A stretch of DNA of 64,000 nt from Dryomyza anilis (lineage: Eukaryota; Arthropoda; Insecta; Diptera; Dryomyzidae), in contig OX638130.1 in assembly GCA_951804985.1 (NCBI GenBank), positions 1,950,501 to 2,014,500 of the forward strand, in the 5' to 3' direction. Position numbers and translations under genes: made by a program. The notes under the pieces were generated by a model, which was given only the letters and a program-made list of their open reading frames with translations, was not told the DNA's origin and did not search any database. Within the stretch, counting starts at the first letter, position 1, and each line of letters opens with the position of its first letter. Below are positions 44,040 to 57,200 of this stretch, piece by piece.

Positions 44040-44525
44040 GGCTTCGAGTGTATAGGGTGGCATAGAGTGGAGACTTCTTTTTTCCCATTGACATCATTTG
44101 TAATGTGTTGGAATAGTCAGGGTTTTCAGATATCTTTTAATAGATGTTCCACTTATGAGCTTCGATCTATAACAACTATAGTTCATAGAATGCCGAAGGA
44201 AGTTTTAGAAATCATTTTACGTTTTTGTATTATATTCAGTTTTTTTTTTATTATAGTTCCTTAAAAACATATATCCTACACAAGTTGCTCAGTTATCTTG
44301 AAAGGCAACAAATATTTCTGCAATAATAAGAAAACAATAATGGAAATTACAAAAATTGACCAGGTAAACATTTTCCACATGTAGTGACTTCGAGAGTTAA
44401 AGTTTGGCAAGAGTGCAGACTACATTTTCCCATTCATTTCAATTCTCAAATATCTTGTAATAGAAGTCCTACTTATGAGCTTCGATCTGTACTACTTCTG
44501 AGCATAGCAAGGAAATCTATAAGTG
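44040..44525 (+). repeat. Two-copy diverged repeat, ~350-bp spacing
   Basis: TAGAGTGGAGACTTCTTTTT, TCCCATT, TTTTAATAGATGTTCCACTT and ATGAGCTTCGATCTATAACA (44060-44180) parallel GAGTGCAGACTACATTTTCC, TTGTAATAGAAGTCCTACTT and ATGAGCTTCGATCTGTACTA (44411-44500). Confidence 0.7.
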
Positions 44526-44849
44526 TTCTTATTCTCAATAATTCATTTGACAATTACATGTTCTACTCTATTCTGCATGTCAGTACTTCAATAACGTACT
44601 TCTAGTTAACTAGTAATATTATAAATAAGTCTTCAATAATTAGAATACAATAATGCAATGGTTTTTCTGCCGAAGTTACCTCATCGTTGCTATGCGCTTC
44701 AATTTCCTTTCCCTATAATTAAATATTAATAATTAATTTATGAGCAAAAACATAGGCCACTGCTGCAAGACTTCCTCAGTTATTGAAATACGCAATTACG
44801 ATTGCATAAAATTACGTTCGCCACAACAGGTCACAAAATACTCTCTATA

Positions 44850-45090
44850 TATACTAAAGAAGATGAAGTGCGCAATCAGCTGGCACGTGTAGGCTTGTCA
44901 CCGACAGGCAAAACGACGACGACCTGTCGTCAATAGGTCGCCTGCGAAGAGATGGATTCTCTTTGTGATTATGCACAACAGGAACAAATAGTGGTTACAT
45001 GCACCACAGCGGAAATGAGAAACGAAATTGATGTAGCAGAAAATGCTAGAGGTCTTTTGGTAGACTTTCGAACAGTTCTTATACTAGATA
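44850..45090 (+). pseudogene. Possible retrotransposon gag-like fragment (SAP-like)
   Basis: One frame reads DEVRNQLARVGLSPTGKTTT, which resembles the SAP-like helix motif in insect Gypsy-type gag proteins. A stop or frameshift follows, then EEMDSLCDYAQQEQIVVTCT and MRNEIDVAENARGLLVDFRT. The composition looks once-coding. No LTRs, protease or polymerase lie nearby. This is a weak call from a short motif. Confidence 0.3.
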
Positions 45091-45189
45091 TGATCAAATT
45101 TCATTCCGTTTAAAAACTAAACTTCCAGTGGAGAAGAATGTGGACTTTTTTGAAACGTGCACCAGAATTATTATTTGGTCTTCATGATA

Positions 45190-47330
45190 AAATATATATA
45201 TATATATTACCCGATGTAAATTATCTAACCTTATTTATTTCATTCTCCCCATCTAATTTCGTGTACCTATCGTACATAATACATCAAATATCATCCATGT
45301 ATTTCATTGTCTGCCCATCTAATTTAATTTATAAAGATCGTGGAAAGTTTTATTACGTTTAAATCCTAAGCTTCCGAAATTAAGCAATGTGTATTACTCC
45401 AAAACGTGACTTGAATTTTTTTTGTGGTCTTCTTACCATGCATATCATGCGATGTAAATTATTTCCCTTCATTTATCTCATCTCCCCGTCACATTTATCT
45501 TATTCCGTGACATTATATCATACTAAGGCATTGTCACTATATTCTCTCATTCAATTTATTCCATTACCCAAGTACATCATTCGAAATTGAGTTCGTCATA
45601 TCATTCATCTTTCCTTGGGCATCATCTTTGTACCGAAGGTTATCCCATTCTATTTATCCCATTCTAAAAAACAAAGGAACAATATATCCGATACATATGA
45701 TATGAAAAAGCACATGATCACATGGTTTACAGATGGATCATTAACTGATGAAGGAACCGGAGCAGAAGTATATGGGCCCAGAACCAAATACTCTGAATCA
45801 ATGGGGAAACTTACCAACATCTTTCAAGCGGAAATATACGGTATTGATAGATGTATCCAGTTCAATCTTGACAGAAACTACAACAACAAGAATATAGCAG
45901 TCCTGTCTGATAGTCAGGCGGCTATTATGGCATTAGAATCATACGAGATTACCTCCGAACTGGTATGGGAATGCCTAGATAAAATCAACCAACTAGGTAT
46001 GACAAATAATGTCACCATACTTTGGGAAATTAAACCAAACGAAATAATTAGGCTTCATATCATCCGATGTGAATTATTTTTCATCATTTATCTCATCTCC
46101 TAATCTTATTCCGTGGATCTATATCATCTTAATTCTCTCATATAATTCATTCCATTACTCAAGTACATCATTTGAAATTTTGTACGTCATATCATTCATC
46201 TTCTCTTGGGCATCTTCGTTGTACTTCTCATTTATAAAGTTCCAAATACAACCAAGTTTTATTCTTTTTAAATCCTAACATTCCGGCTTCGAAGAATGTG
46301 AACTATTCCGACACATGGAATTGGATTATTTTTTGTCTCATTCCATTTCGTCTTTATATCATTCGATGTAAATTATCTTCTCATGTATCTCATCTTCACA
46401 TTTTATTTATCTAATTCGATGGACCTATATCATCCTATAGTATACTCCTACAACATTCAAAGTTCAGTACCTCATTTATATCATTACATTTACCTTGTCC
46501 CATGGAGAACATCTATGTACTTCGCAGAATGTTATTTCAAGTGTATAGCTCTCCAGTTCAATCCATATATAAAGATCTTGTATGTTCATGAATCTTTAAT
46601 CATAAGCTCCTGGAATTGAATGGCATATATCATCCTAAGGCATGCTACTATATTCTGTCATATAATTCAATCCATTATCCAAGTACACCATTCGAAATTT
46701 AGTATGTCATATCATTCATATTCCCTTGGGCATCTTCTTTGTATTTCGCCGAATGTTATCCCATTCCATTTATAAAGTTCCTAATACAACCAAGTTTTAT
46801 TCCTTTTAAATCCTAATCTTCCGTCATCGAAGAATGTGAACTATTCCGACACGTGGAATTGCATTATTTTTTGTCTCAAACCATTTGGTCTTTATATCAT
46901 CCGATGTAAATTATCTTCTCTCATGTATCTCAAATTCACATCTTATTTATTCTTTGAACCAATATCATCCTTTAATATGCTCCCATTTATAAAATTACAT
47001 TTACCTCTTCCCTTGGACAACATCTATGTACTTCACAGAATGTTATTTCAAGTGTATGTCTCTCCATCTCTATCCATATACAGAGTTCTTCTTATCTTCA
47101 CGAATCATTCCGTATAAATCATAAGCTCCTGGAATCGAATAATGTGAGCCATTCATATATAAAGTTCTTGTTATGTTCACGAATCATTCTCTATAAATCC
47201 TCAACTCCTGGAATCGAATAATGTGCGTTTATTTAAAACGGGCACTTGTGAAGATAATTTACATCAGCTGATATAGATAGGAAAGATTCTATATCATCTG
47301 GTGTAAATTTTATTCTCATTTCACGTATTC
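45190..47330. repeat. Degenerate tandem repeat region (GATGTAAATTAT units)
   Basis: The landmark CGATGTAAATTAT (or GTGAATTAT) stands near 45210, 45449, 46064, 46365 and 46904, with a weak form near 47300. Between these run shared phrases: TTTATCTCATCTCC, CCAAGTACATCATTCGAAAT, CATATCATTCATCTTC, CTTGGGCATCTTC, TTCCAAATACAACCAAGTTT, GAAGAATGTGAACTATTCCG. Unit length varies from about 240 to 540 bases, suggesting a mixed higher-order unit. Many short open frames inside are meaningless. Confidence 0.75.
45690..46045 (+). pseudogene. Retrotransposon RNase H domain fragment
   Basis: The frame reads MITWFTDGSLTDEGTGAEVY (the first RNase H aspartate in TDGS), then IFQAEIYGIDRCIQFNL (the catalytic glutamate), then IAVLSDSQAAIMALESYEI (the second aspartate in SDSQAA). 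It breaks off after NVTILWEIKPNE, before the final catalytic histidine/aspartate region. Such RNase H domains sit at the C-terminus of several non-LTR retrotransposon polyproteins. The fragment splits a unit of the surrounding tandem repeat and has no start or neighbouring reverse transcriptase, so it is a dead insertion. Confidence 0.82.
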
Positions 47331-47863
47331 TTATAACATCCTTTAGCATGCTACTACATTCTCCCGAGTTTTTCTATATATTTTATTCTGTCACTTTTCT
47401 CTCGCCTTGGGAGATCTACCCCGACTTTGCATCTTATGCAATGGAAGAGTTTATTGCAAATCCTCCCACATATATCTTTCATCTAAACTACACCCACTTT
47501 TTTATATTTTCTGCATCAAATTGACACTTTTGATGAGTACCATTTAGCAATTATCACGAACACAAGAGTCTCTAAAAAAAAACCGCGCTTGAAACTAATT
47601 GAATTCCATGGCTGGCAAATGATGTTGGTGCGCCTTTTAGCGCAACTCAAAGAATGATTGACAACGAATAATTGTCAGTTGCAAAGTTAATTAAGGCGTT
47701 TGATGGCCACAGGGAATATGACAGACTTTAATTGAGTTTTTATTTAATTACGTATATTGAAAAAATCTTAAGCTAATTAAGGTATATGCGCTTTCATTTA
47801 TATTGTTATCTGTCATATTTCACTCTATTTTATTTTAGTATTTCTGTCTTTTTCTTTTTTCAG
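47331..47863. other. Sequence just upstream of the receptor's coding exon
   Basis: Mostly unique AT-rich sequence. It ends in a strong 3' splice-site consensus: the pyrimidine run TTTCTGTCTTTTTC, then CAG at 47861-47863. This implies that an upstream noncoding exon, not identifiable here, is spliced to the coding exon. Confidence 0.45.
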
Positions 47864-47993
47864 TTATATTCTGCAACAGTCATGACTGCAGGCTAAGCGC
47901 AAAGATTGAAAGCACAAAAAACAGAACACTGACTTTTCTCATACAGTGATGCATTCACATGCCATATAATCGGACAGCCTCAGTGACTCTACC
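47864..47993 (+). promoter_or_regulatory. AstA-R1: Receptor 5' leader with three upstream ORFs
   Basis: After the putative acceptor at 47863 the leader holds three short upstream ORFs: 47882-47896 (4 codons), 47949-47969 (6 codons, in frame with the main ORF, ending in TAA) and 47959-47997 (12 codons). The last one's TGA overlaps the receptor start as ATGA. The in-frame TAA at 47967-47969 shows that 47994 is the first usable in-frame methionine after it. Such uORFs usually lower translation of the main frame. Confidence 0.6.
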
Positions 47994-48234
47994 ATGACCA
48001 CGTCGTCCGCCGTAGCATCAGCCATGTCACCACTGCCATGTCCCAGTTGGCCGGATGTGACCAACTGCAGTGATGGCAATTTCTCATCTGCACCACCCGA
48101 TAATTTGCTGGAAATGGAATTCGAAATGGAGCTTGATAGTTGGCCCATCGAACGTGTTGTCTCCATGGTGGTGCCGGTGTTCTTTGGCATTATCGGATTG
48201 GCTGGTTTGCTGGGAAATGCGCTGGTTATAGTTG
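47994..48234 (+). CDS. AstA-R1: AstA-R1 coding exon 1
   Basis: 80 codons plus one base. The start context is ACCATGACC. It ends GTTATAGTTG before the donor GTGAGT and so splits a valine codon in phase 1 with exon 2, giving the unbroken run LVIVVVVANQQM. It encodes the extracellular N-terminus and most of TM1. Confidence 0.95.
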
Positions 48235-51200
48235 GTGAGTTTTTTTTCTTTTTTTTTAGAATGTATCATATGTCAGCAAAAGCAACTGATTCGGCACCAT
48301 TATGATGACACTACTGTTAGAGTTCACGTGTCGTTGTCACGTGCGCTCAATTGCTTTCAGATTTGTGTTTATTTTGCAGAATGTTACAATTCAAAGGCAC
48401 AAAAAAATATCTCTACGGTCCTTGACAGTGCCTTATTTTGCACATTCCGGTCTCTAATTGGAATATGTTGTTATGGATACTTAAAAGATGCATGATGCAT
48501 ATTTAAAACGTTTAAAACGTGTAACCAATGACAGCAGAAGTCAGTGGTATTAAGTCGAAATGGTATGAAATTTAGTATTCCAAAAAAGGGTTTTGAATTT
48601 GTCAGTCGACGATACATACACGAGACATTCTGAGTAAAGTACCCAAGTAACCACGGCTCGGCAAATGCCACAAACTTTTGTGGCAAATGTGTAGCTTTTA
48701 AGTTACCTCTAACACCAGTGTTGCAAACTAGTAATTTTTAGTTGCAAAGCGGTGGCTAAGAACAAAAGGCGGAGTTAACTTTGTTTTTATGACGTGGCAA
48801 AATAGTGATCCAGTTGATCCAGAGATCCAGTGACATTAATGTGAATGTTTGTCGTGTAATAAAACTGCACATAATGTTAAAAATATGCTATGGCATTATA
48901 ATATAAGTCTTTACGAACAGATTTTTCGGCAAACTGTGATACTAAAATCAACTCAGAAAAACTATCAATTTTTAGTCCAACAATATTCTGTTCGTACTAT
49001 AAGTGATCTTTTAGTTATGTAGTTTATGTATATTAGTCTGAGATGAATATCATTCAGAGGATAAGACCAGCTTGAAGACAAATTAGTCAGTAGATAAGAT
49101 CAATCGGGAATGAAACGGAAAAATGAAGCTTTTAATACAAACTTCGATTTTGAAAAGCTTCTTCTGCATACTAAAAAAAAAAAATCTATCCCATTAGTCG
49201 AATTCGAAACATAGCTCTGTAAAGTCATGGTTCTTATAAAACTTTGAAACTTCTACTTTCATATATCTTTGGAATCTATTTGAAAAATTCTGTCGCTAAA
49301 CTTCCTTAACCATTTAAAAAAAATTTTCAGAATCTCTTCAGTTTAAGATCAAGATCAGCCTAAGAAAAGGATATGTCAGGGAACAAGATCCAATAGAGTA
49401 CATGAAGATAAAATAAACTTTTCAATACAAACTACGATTTAAAATGCTTTGGATCTATCGAAAAATATATTTCACTATTTATCTATTCTGATAAGAAGAG
49501 TCTCCGATCGTTTTTATTTGAATTTTAAAGATAAATACTGTTTTTAAAGATAAACACTGAGTTATTATTTCAAAACATTGAAACTTTTCACATTTTAGTT
49601 CGGTTTCATTTCAGTCTTAGAGCAAGATCAAGCATAGTAGAATGATCCAATCCTTTTCGTTTGAATTTTGTCTCTGTTTTCCGTAGACACAATTTTTACC
49701 ATCACTTTCATCATTTTGAAAGATTTAAAGTAGACATAGAAGAAGTTCATAGCAATTTGTATACCCTACACTAAGAGTGAATGGTTTATTCAGTCATCCA
49801 TATGTAACACAGAGAGGCAGCGTGTGTCCGATATGGAAAATAATATATATTCATGATAAGAGAATCCGTCAGTCCACTGTCGGTTGAAATCACGATTACA
49901 GAAAAATTAGAAAATCTGAATCAATGAAACTTCGTAGTTAGATCAATTATACATCTAAGCTGTCTGGTATTGAAAATGTACATGAGCGGTTGATTCGGTT
50001 CAAATAATCACTAAAATTTTTACTTTATACACACCGAAGTAAACTTTTTGAGTAAAAAAATAATTTATCAAATATATATCTGATATTTTTTGTTTGTTTT
50101 TCGAGCACCAACTTGTGGTACTCAAAAAATATATATCTTTCATGATGGAAAGATATACGAGCCAATAACGAGTCGAAATTATTAAAATTTACTACCGAAA
50201 TTCGAATTCGTATATGGCAAACCTTACTGAAGAGAAATGTCAAAAGAGCGGCAAGAAATATGGCGTCGTTTACTGTCCCTGTTGCTCTACTTTTGTACCG
50301 TCCCTGTTTGTTCCTATTTTAATAAAAATGCAAATCTTTTTTATCGTTTTTGCTGAAATCGACTCAATGGCGTTGTCTATGTGTAAATTGTTGACAGTCC
50401 CAGCCGAGATTGGAACCTATGCTACGGGACCTTTCATAATTCTTACGAACACCATCACACCAAATATCAGAATTTCCCAACATCAAAATTGACCATGTGA
50501 CATAACCTTTCTCACTGGTCTGCCAAACTCTGAATTATGTGAAAAGATAGATATTGTGTTAAATGAATTTTCTGTGGGTGGATTTCGTGGTGCTCTCATT
50601 TCGCAAATTTAAGAACTGTCTTTTATAGCTGCATCTTATGATTAAATTTTAATAAACACATTTCATCGAAATAGAATTTATACATACTTTGTTAGTCCAA
50701 TTAACCTTTAATACGACATTGATTTAATAATAAATAAAATTGAACACTACATTTCAAAATACTTGGCTGGTTACCTGCTCAAATCCTGCCGTTGTTATGG
50801 TAACTTTCATGTGACCGCTATCGTATCGATGGCAGTGCATCTACTACGTTGAGATACTTGAGTAAATTTAAATGCTCGAGTGCGTTGCATCCTTAAACAG
50901 AGAGGACAGGAGAAAAAGCAGCAGAAGCAGACTCTTAAATTCATTGCGATGTGGTAAACAAGTGAAAGAGCAGAGCAACAAGGCGAAGCAAAGTCAAGTC
51001 AGCCAACAAAACAAATTCCAATAACACGACACACACCTAAGCAGCTACACAGACACCGACAGACAGACACATATACTTCGTGTTGCATAAACCCAATCTC
51101 TACAGAGAACTAATTTAAATGCAGTGCTCAACCTTGGCTGCACTTGCACACTCCTCTCGTCACTCACACCAGTTCAGAGCACAGCAGAGCAGAGCAAAGC

Positions 51201-54200
51201 AGCAACGCATCCTGCTCTCTAGTGTCGCATGTGCTTCAACTAGCAACAAGGACACTTGCTGCCATGTTAGGGGGGCAGCGGCAGCCACTCCATGTAATAC
51301 AAGTAGTGGGAAGGATCATGGTTTAAAGATTTGCAAAAAAATAAAAGCAAAGATGCTGTGGCATAAATTAACATGTGCTTTGGCAAAGCTTTTCAGCTAA
51401 ACAGCTCTCTGAAAAGCGCCGCAGTTCGAAATGCCATAAGACGTGTTTCCTTTTCATTGGTCTCTAATAAGTCCGTCGCATCCTTAAATTAAACACTGTA
51501 AAATTAAGTAACTTCATCGATTTGCTAAGCAATAATACACAGAAACCAACAAAAAAAGTTAGGTGACAAGAGCAATTTTGTGGTGTAATGATAACTTCAG
51601 GAATTATTAAATTTATAGGCGGTCTAAACCGTCTTCAAATAAACATTTGTGATCATATTTGAAGAAAAGGAATTTAAACACGGTTACCGTTTGAAGTGAT
51701 GCAGGAGTCATCAGAATTTACGAATTATGAATATAAGTGCAAACTTGTAATCGGGAACAAATTTCGTGTCTTTTGGGTATCAATAAGTATGTGTAACGAA
51801 TTTTTTAGAGGACACCACAAATCATGTATGTATAATAGATCAAAAAGTAAATAGGCCGTTTAAGAAACCTTCACTGTACCTTCAAGGTGAAATGCTCTTG
51901 TATATTTAAGAGCTACATTCCATTTACAAAAGTGGTCGGATCGCGGGTCACAATTAACCGAACACATCCATTTTCTATATCCGTTATTATATATAAAGAA
52001 GTTATATGATTATGATTTCATGAAAAAGTAGAGAAAGAATAGGAATTGTGATGCAAAAACAAGACATGGTAGTCTTGTTTTTACTCTTGCTCTTGTTCTT
52101 ACATCGAAAGTTCGATATTTTTCTTACATCAACAGGTCGATTTTATTCTTCAGTCAGTCTTGTTCTTTCAAAAACTGCAAGAACGAGAACAAGAGTCTAT
52201 TTATGAGTTTAATTCATCTGGTTTTCATGTAATCATGATTTCATTATGGGCAGATTTAGGAAGGATAGAACTCGTGATGCAAGAACAAAACATGTTTGTT
52301 GTTGATCTTGTTCTTGCATCGACTGTTTGATCTTTTTCTTACATCGACAGGTCGTTCATGTTTTTTCAAAAACGACAAGAACGAGAACAATAGTCAATTT
52401 AGGAGTTTTTTTCATTCTTATTCTTGCAGTGTCAGTCTTGTTCTTGCACAAACATTATGTTCAGGTTAGTTCCGTTCCTGGTGATGAGCTAATTAGTCGA
52501 ATAAATTTTATGATATGGTAAATTCAAAATGATGAATTATATTTCTCAGTGTTACAGCAACTCATTCGATCTAACGAATGCTAATCGTTTTTGCAACATC
52601 GTTTAAAGTTGCTTACGAAACTCGATTGAGTAATTCGTTTGACTAACACGAATTCGATTTTAATGCATTTAGCACTAATGCACTTAATTAGAAAGTTAAT
52701 GAAACTGCATTAAGGAGTGTGAAACATTATCTTGAACATGCGATAAACAAAGTTAATACTAGGTATTAAATCGATTTCTTATACGCAAAAGTTTTGCTTT
52801 TGTTTTGTTTTCACCAAATTTTAGTCCTTCAGTTAAAATTAAAATTTTCACTAATAATTAAATTGTTCACTAAAAATTCAAATTTTTACTAAAAAATTAA
52901 ATTTTCATTAAAAATTCAAATTTTCATTAAAAATTCAAATTTTCACTAAAAATTTAAATTTTCATTAAAAATTCAAATTTTCATTAAAAATTCAAATTTT
53001 CATTAAAAATTCAAATTTTCATTAAAAATTCAAATTTTCATTAAAAATTCAAATTTTCACTAAAAATTTAAATTTTCATTAAAAATTCAAATTTTCATTA
53101 AAAATTCAAATTTTCATTAAAAATTCAAATTTTCATTAAAAATTCAAATTTTCATTAAAAATTCAAATTTTCATTAAAAATTCAAATTTTCATTAAAATT
53201 AGAATTTTCATTAAAAATTCAAATTTTCACTAAAAATTCAATTTTTCACTAAAAATTCAAATTTTCACTAAAAAAAAATCAAATTTTCTCTAAAAAAATC
53301 AAATTTTCACTAAAAAAAAATTCAAAGTTTCACTATAAATCAAATTTTCACTAAAAATTAAATTTACCATTAAATAAACTTTTTTCACTAAAAATTCAAA
53401 TTTTCACTGAAATTGAATTTTTCACTAAAAATTCATTTTTTCACTGAAATTCAATTCTTCACTAAAAATTAAATTTTTCACTAAAACATTCAAATTTTCA
53501 GCAAAATTTTCGTTTTTCACTAGATTTTCATTTGTGCAAAAAAGTAAATTTTTCACTAAAAATTCAATTTTTCACTGAAATTCAATTTTTCACTAAAAAT
53601 CCAATTTTGCACTAAAAATTCAAATTTTCACTTAAAATTCAATTTTTCACTAAAAATAGAACTTTACACTAACAAAATAATTTTTTACTTAAAATTCGAA
53701 TTTTCAACTAAAATTAAAAAAAATCAAATTTTCACTAAAAAAAAAATCAAATTTTCACTATAAATCAAATTTTCACTAAAAATTAAATTTAACATTAAAA
53801 AAACTTTTTTCACTAAAAATTTAATTTTTCACTGAAATTGAATTTTTCACTAAAAATTCATTTTTTCACTGAAATTCAATTCTTCACTAAAAATTAAATT
53901 TTTCACTAAAACATTCAAATTTTCACCAAAAATTTCGTTTTTCACTAGATTTTCATTTGTGCAAAAAAGTAAATTTTTCACTAAAAATTCAATATTTCAC
54001 TAAAAATTCAATTTTTCACTGAAATTCAATTTTTCACTAAAAATCCAATTTTTCACTAAAAATTCAATTTTTCACTAAAAAATCAATTTTTCACTAAAAT
54101 TTAAAATGTTCACTAAAAATTCAAATTTTCACTAAAAATTCAAATTTTCACTAAAAATACAACTTTACACTAACAAAATAAATTTTTACTTAAAATTCGA

Positions 54201-57200
54201 ATTTTCAAGTATAATCAATTTTTTTATTAAATATTCAAAATTTTCACTAAAAATTCAATTTATCTCCAAAAGTTTAAATTTTCACTAAAAACTCAAATAA
54301 AACTCAAATCTTCACTAAAAAAAGAAAAAAAAATAATTTCATTAAAATTAAAAAAAATTGTTCATTAAAATATATCAAAATTTCACTAAAATAAAAACTA
54401 AAAAAAAGATATTCCATAACAACTGTATTATATTCGACCTAAAGGGTTTTTCAACAGGGACGCTATAAAAGTAGAGCGACAGGGACAGCGAACGACGCCA
54501 TATTTCTTGCCGCTCTTTTGACATTTCTCTTCAGTAAGATTTGCCATTTCATGATGGAAAGATATACGAATTCGAATTTCGGTAGTAAATTTTAATAATT
54601 TCGAGTAGTTGTTGGCTCGTATATTTTCCCATCATGAAATGGCAAACCTTACTGAAGAGAAATGTCAAAAGAGCGGCAAGAAATATGGCGTCGTTTGCTG
54701 TCCCTGTCGCTCTACTTTTGTAGCGTCCTTGTTGAAGAACCCTTGAAAAAAACTTTTGTAGCGCTCTTATTGAAAAACCCGTTACATAGGTTTTTTTTTG
54801 TATATTTTAAATTTACTATAGCAAATTGTATAGTTATGTGCCAAATTTACACACTACCCCAGTAGTTTTTTATTTTGTATGTCGCTTCGTAGTATTTTTA
54901 TGATGCCGTAGTATTTTTATGATGCCCCCATTACCATGTGTTTAATTTTAACGACTACAGTTTAAAGCCTATCTCCATTTTAAAACCAAACTGCATCACA
55001 TTTAAGTTTGTTTTTATTTCTGTTTTAAAACTTTTCAGTAATTTTATTACATGCTCTATGTGTGTGTTCCACTTTTAGCCACTATAACACACATGACTTT
55101 AATTTCGGTTTTATCTTCCTCTGTCTCTAAAGGTCTTCGGGGATAAGCATTAGGCTAAATGTCAGTAAAAACTTTAGTTGATTTTTCTGTTATTTTATTA
55201 GGCAACTAAATGTTGTTGTCCCTTTCAGCAGTCATATTGCCTGCGATAAAAGCGATTGTCGTCTATGTAAAACAAGAGATTTCGCATAAGAGACTTTTTA
55301 CACTTTTTACGACTTTTTTGTTTTTGTTGCTTCCGATTGATATCTGGATGAAGATTGTTTTTGTGGCACCATATAGTAAAGTTAGTTTATGGGTGAATTG
55401 GGGCTTTTTATTTTGTTATTCTACTCAAGTTGAGTATGAAAAGTTTTTAACTATATTTTACACATGGCTCTAAAATAATGGGTTTTGTCAGGTTTTGTAA
55501 ACAAATTCTGAAAACTATGTCTTTGGAAAGTTATATAAATGAAATTTCGATTTGTTATTGCTTCATTTCATGGATTAAATGATTCCATTGTTGACAGCTG
55601 TGGTATTTGTTTATAATTATTGTTTCAACATATTTCGTACGACTCGTACCCGGGCGCAGTCCAGTAATAATGTCTTTGTCGCCTTTTCAGTTTTAACTTC
55701 TCAATGGTGAATTAAGTCCTGATTTATTGAATTTATACAGAACTGAAAATTCAAATTTCAAGAACTCTAATTACACTAGAATAGAAATGGAGGCCTTTTT
55801 TAATTATCCACGATTTTAGTATGATTTTCCGATAATATGATTTCAAGATTCTAATCACGAACTCATAGTCTGTTTTTTCAGATTGCCTCAAGTTTCTGAG
55901 TTATTACATAATACACTAAAAATACATATATGGTATTTTTAGTATATTTCGTATATTGAACATAAACTTTTTAGTTTTTACAGATTTGACTAATCGATCC
56001 AATTTCTTTTGTATTCTGTTGAGAATCTCAGGACTTACAGAGAGATTTGTAAAACCAAAGTAAGAGGAATCATAGAATCATGGAGCTAGTTTCACATATC
56101 ATCACTATCATGCCAAAGGGGTGAATGTGAAATTTTTGACATTTGCGTTTTTTTACATTTTTGAATGTAGTTTATCCTCAAGTATGCTGTGCCAAAATCG
56201 CGCGTAATTTTGTTGGATATTTCCAGCCACAAAAGACAAAACCAAAAGGGCGAATTTGAAAAATTAAAAATCTTGTCATGCCAAAAGGGCAAATCTGTTC
56301 GTTTTTTCGCCATAACTTTTTATTGGTATAAGATAAAATAGTAGTGTAAAGCATTTATTATTTGTTTTCAAAGCACCTATCGATCTGCATCATTCATTAA
56401 AAATATTTTGCCAAACATTAATTTGCCATTTGTTATTTGCTGGAAAAAATGTTTGGCAAATATTTATAATTAATGATGCATATTTGTAGGTGCTTTTATA
56501 ACAAACAATAAATTCCTTTACATTACTATTTTATCTTGTACCATTAAAGAGTTATAGCAAAAAAACTAAAAGATGCGCCCTTTTGGCATGACAAGATTTT
56601 CTATTTTTCAAATTTCTTCGTTTTTTTGCTATAATGTTTTATTGGTGCAAGATAAAATAGTGGTATATAGGTATAAATTGTTTGTTTTTAAAGCACCTTT
56701 CGATCTGCATCATTATTTAAAAATATTTTGCCAAGCATTTTTTCCTGCAAATAACAAATGGCAAATTAATGTTTGACAAAATATTTTTAAGTAATGATGC
56801 CAATGTATATATGCTTTAAAAACAAACAATTAATGCCATTACATTACTATTTTATCTTGCGCTAATAAAAAGTTATAGCATAAAAAACAAAAATATTGGC
56901 GTTTTGATCAGGATATAGCCTTACAAAATTCGTATTTATAATTCAGTAGGTTGTCCAAATCTAAAGATATTTTATATATGTTATAATAATTGACGAATAA
57001 ACCAAAATAACAGAAAAAATTGTAAAAATTATATATTTTCCTCATTTTTAAAGCACTTCAAACTTTAAAATTTGATTTCCCAACATTTTTAAAAATGCAC
57101 ATTCGCCCCTTTGGCATGACAGTGACGATATAATATGTAATTTTTTTTTTAATTATGAAAACTTAATATGTTATGCAATAAATAATAGGTACACTTTAAA

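Noticed and set aside
55210..55473. 87-codon hydrophobic frame in receptor intron 1, possible membrane protein or nested exon
   Set aside because: Hydrophobicity follows from T-rich DNA. There are no splice sites or conserved GPCR residues, and exon 1 joins exon 2 perfectly without it.
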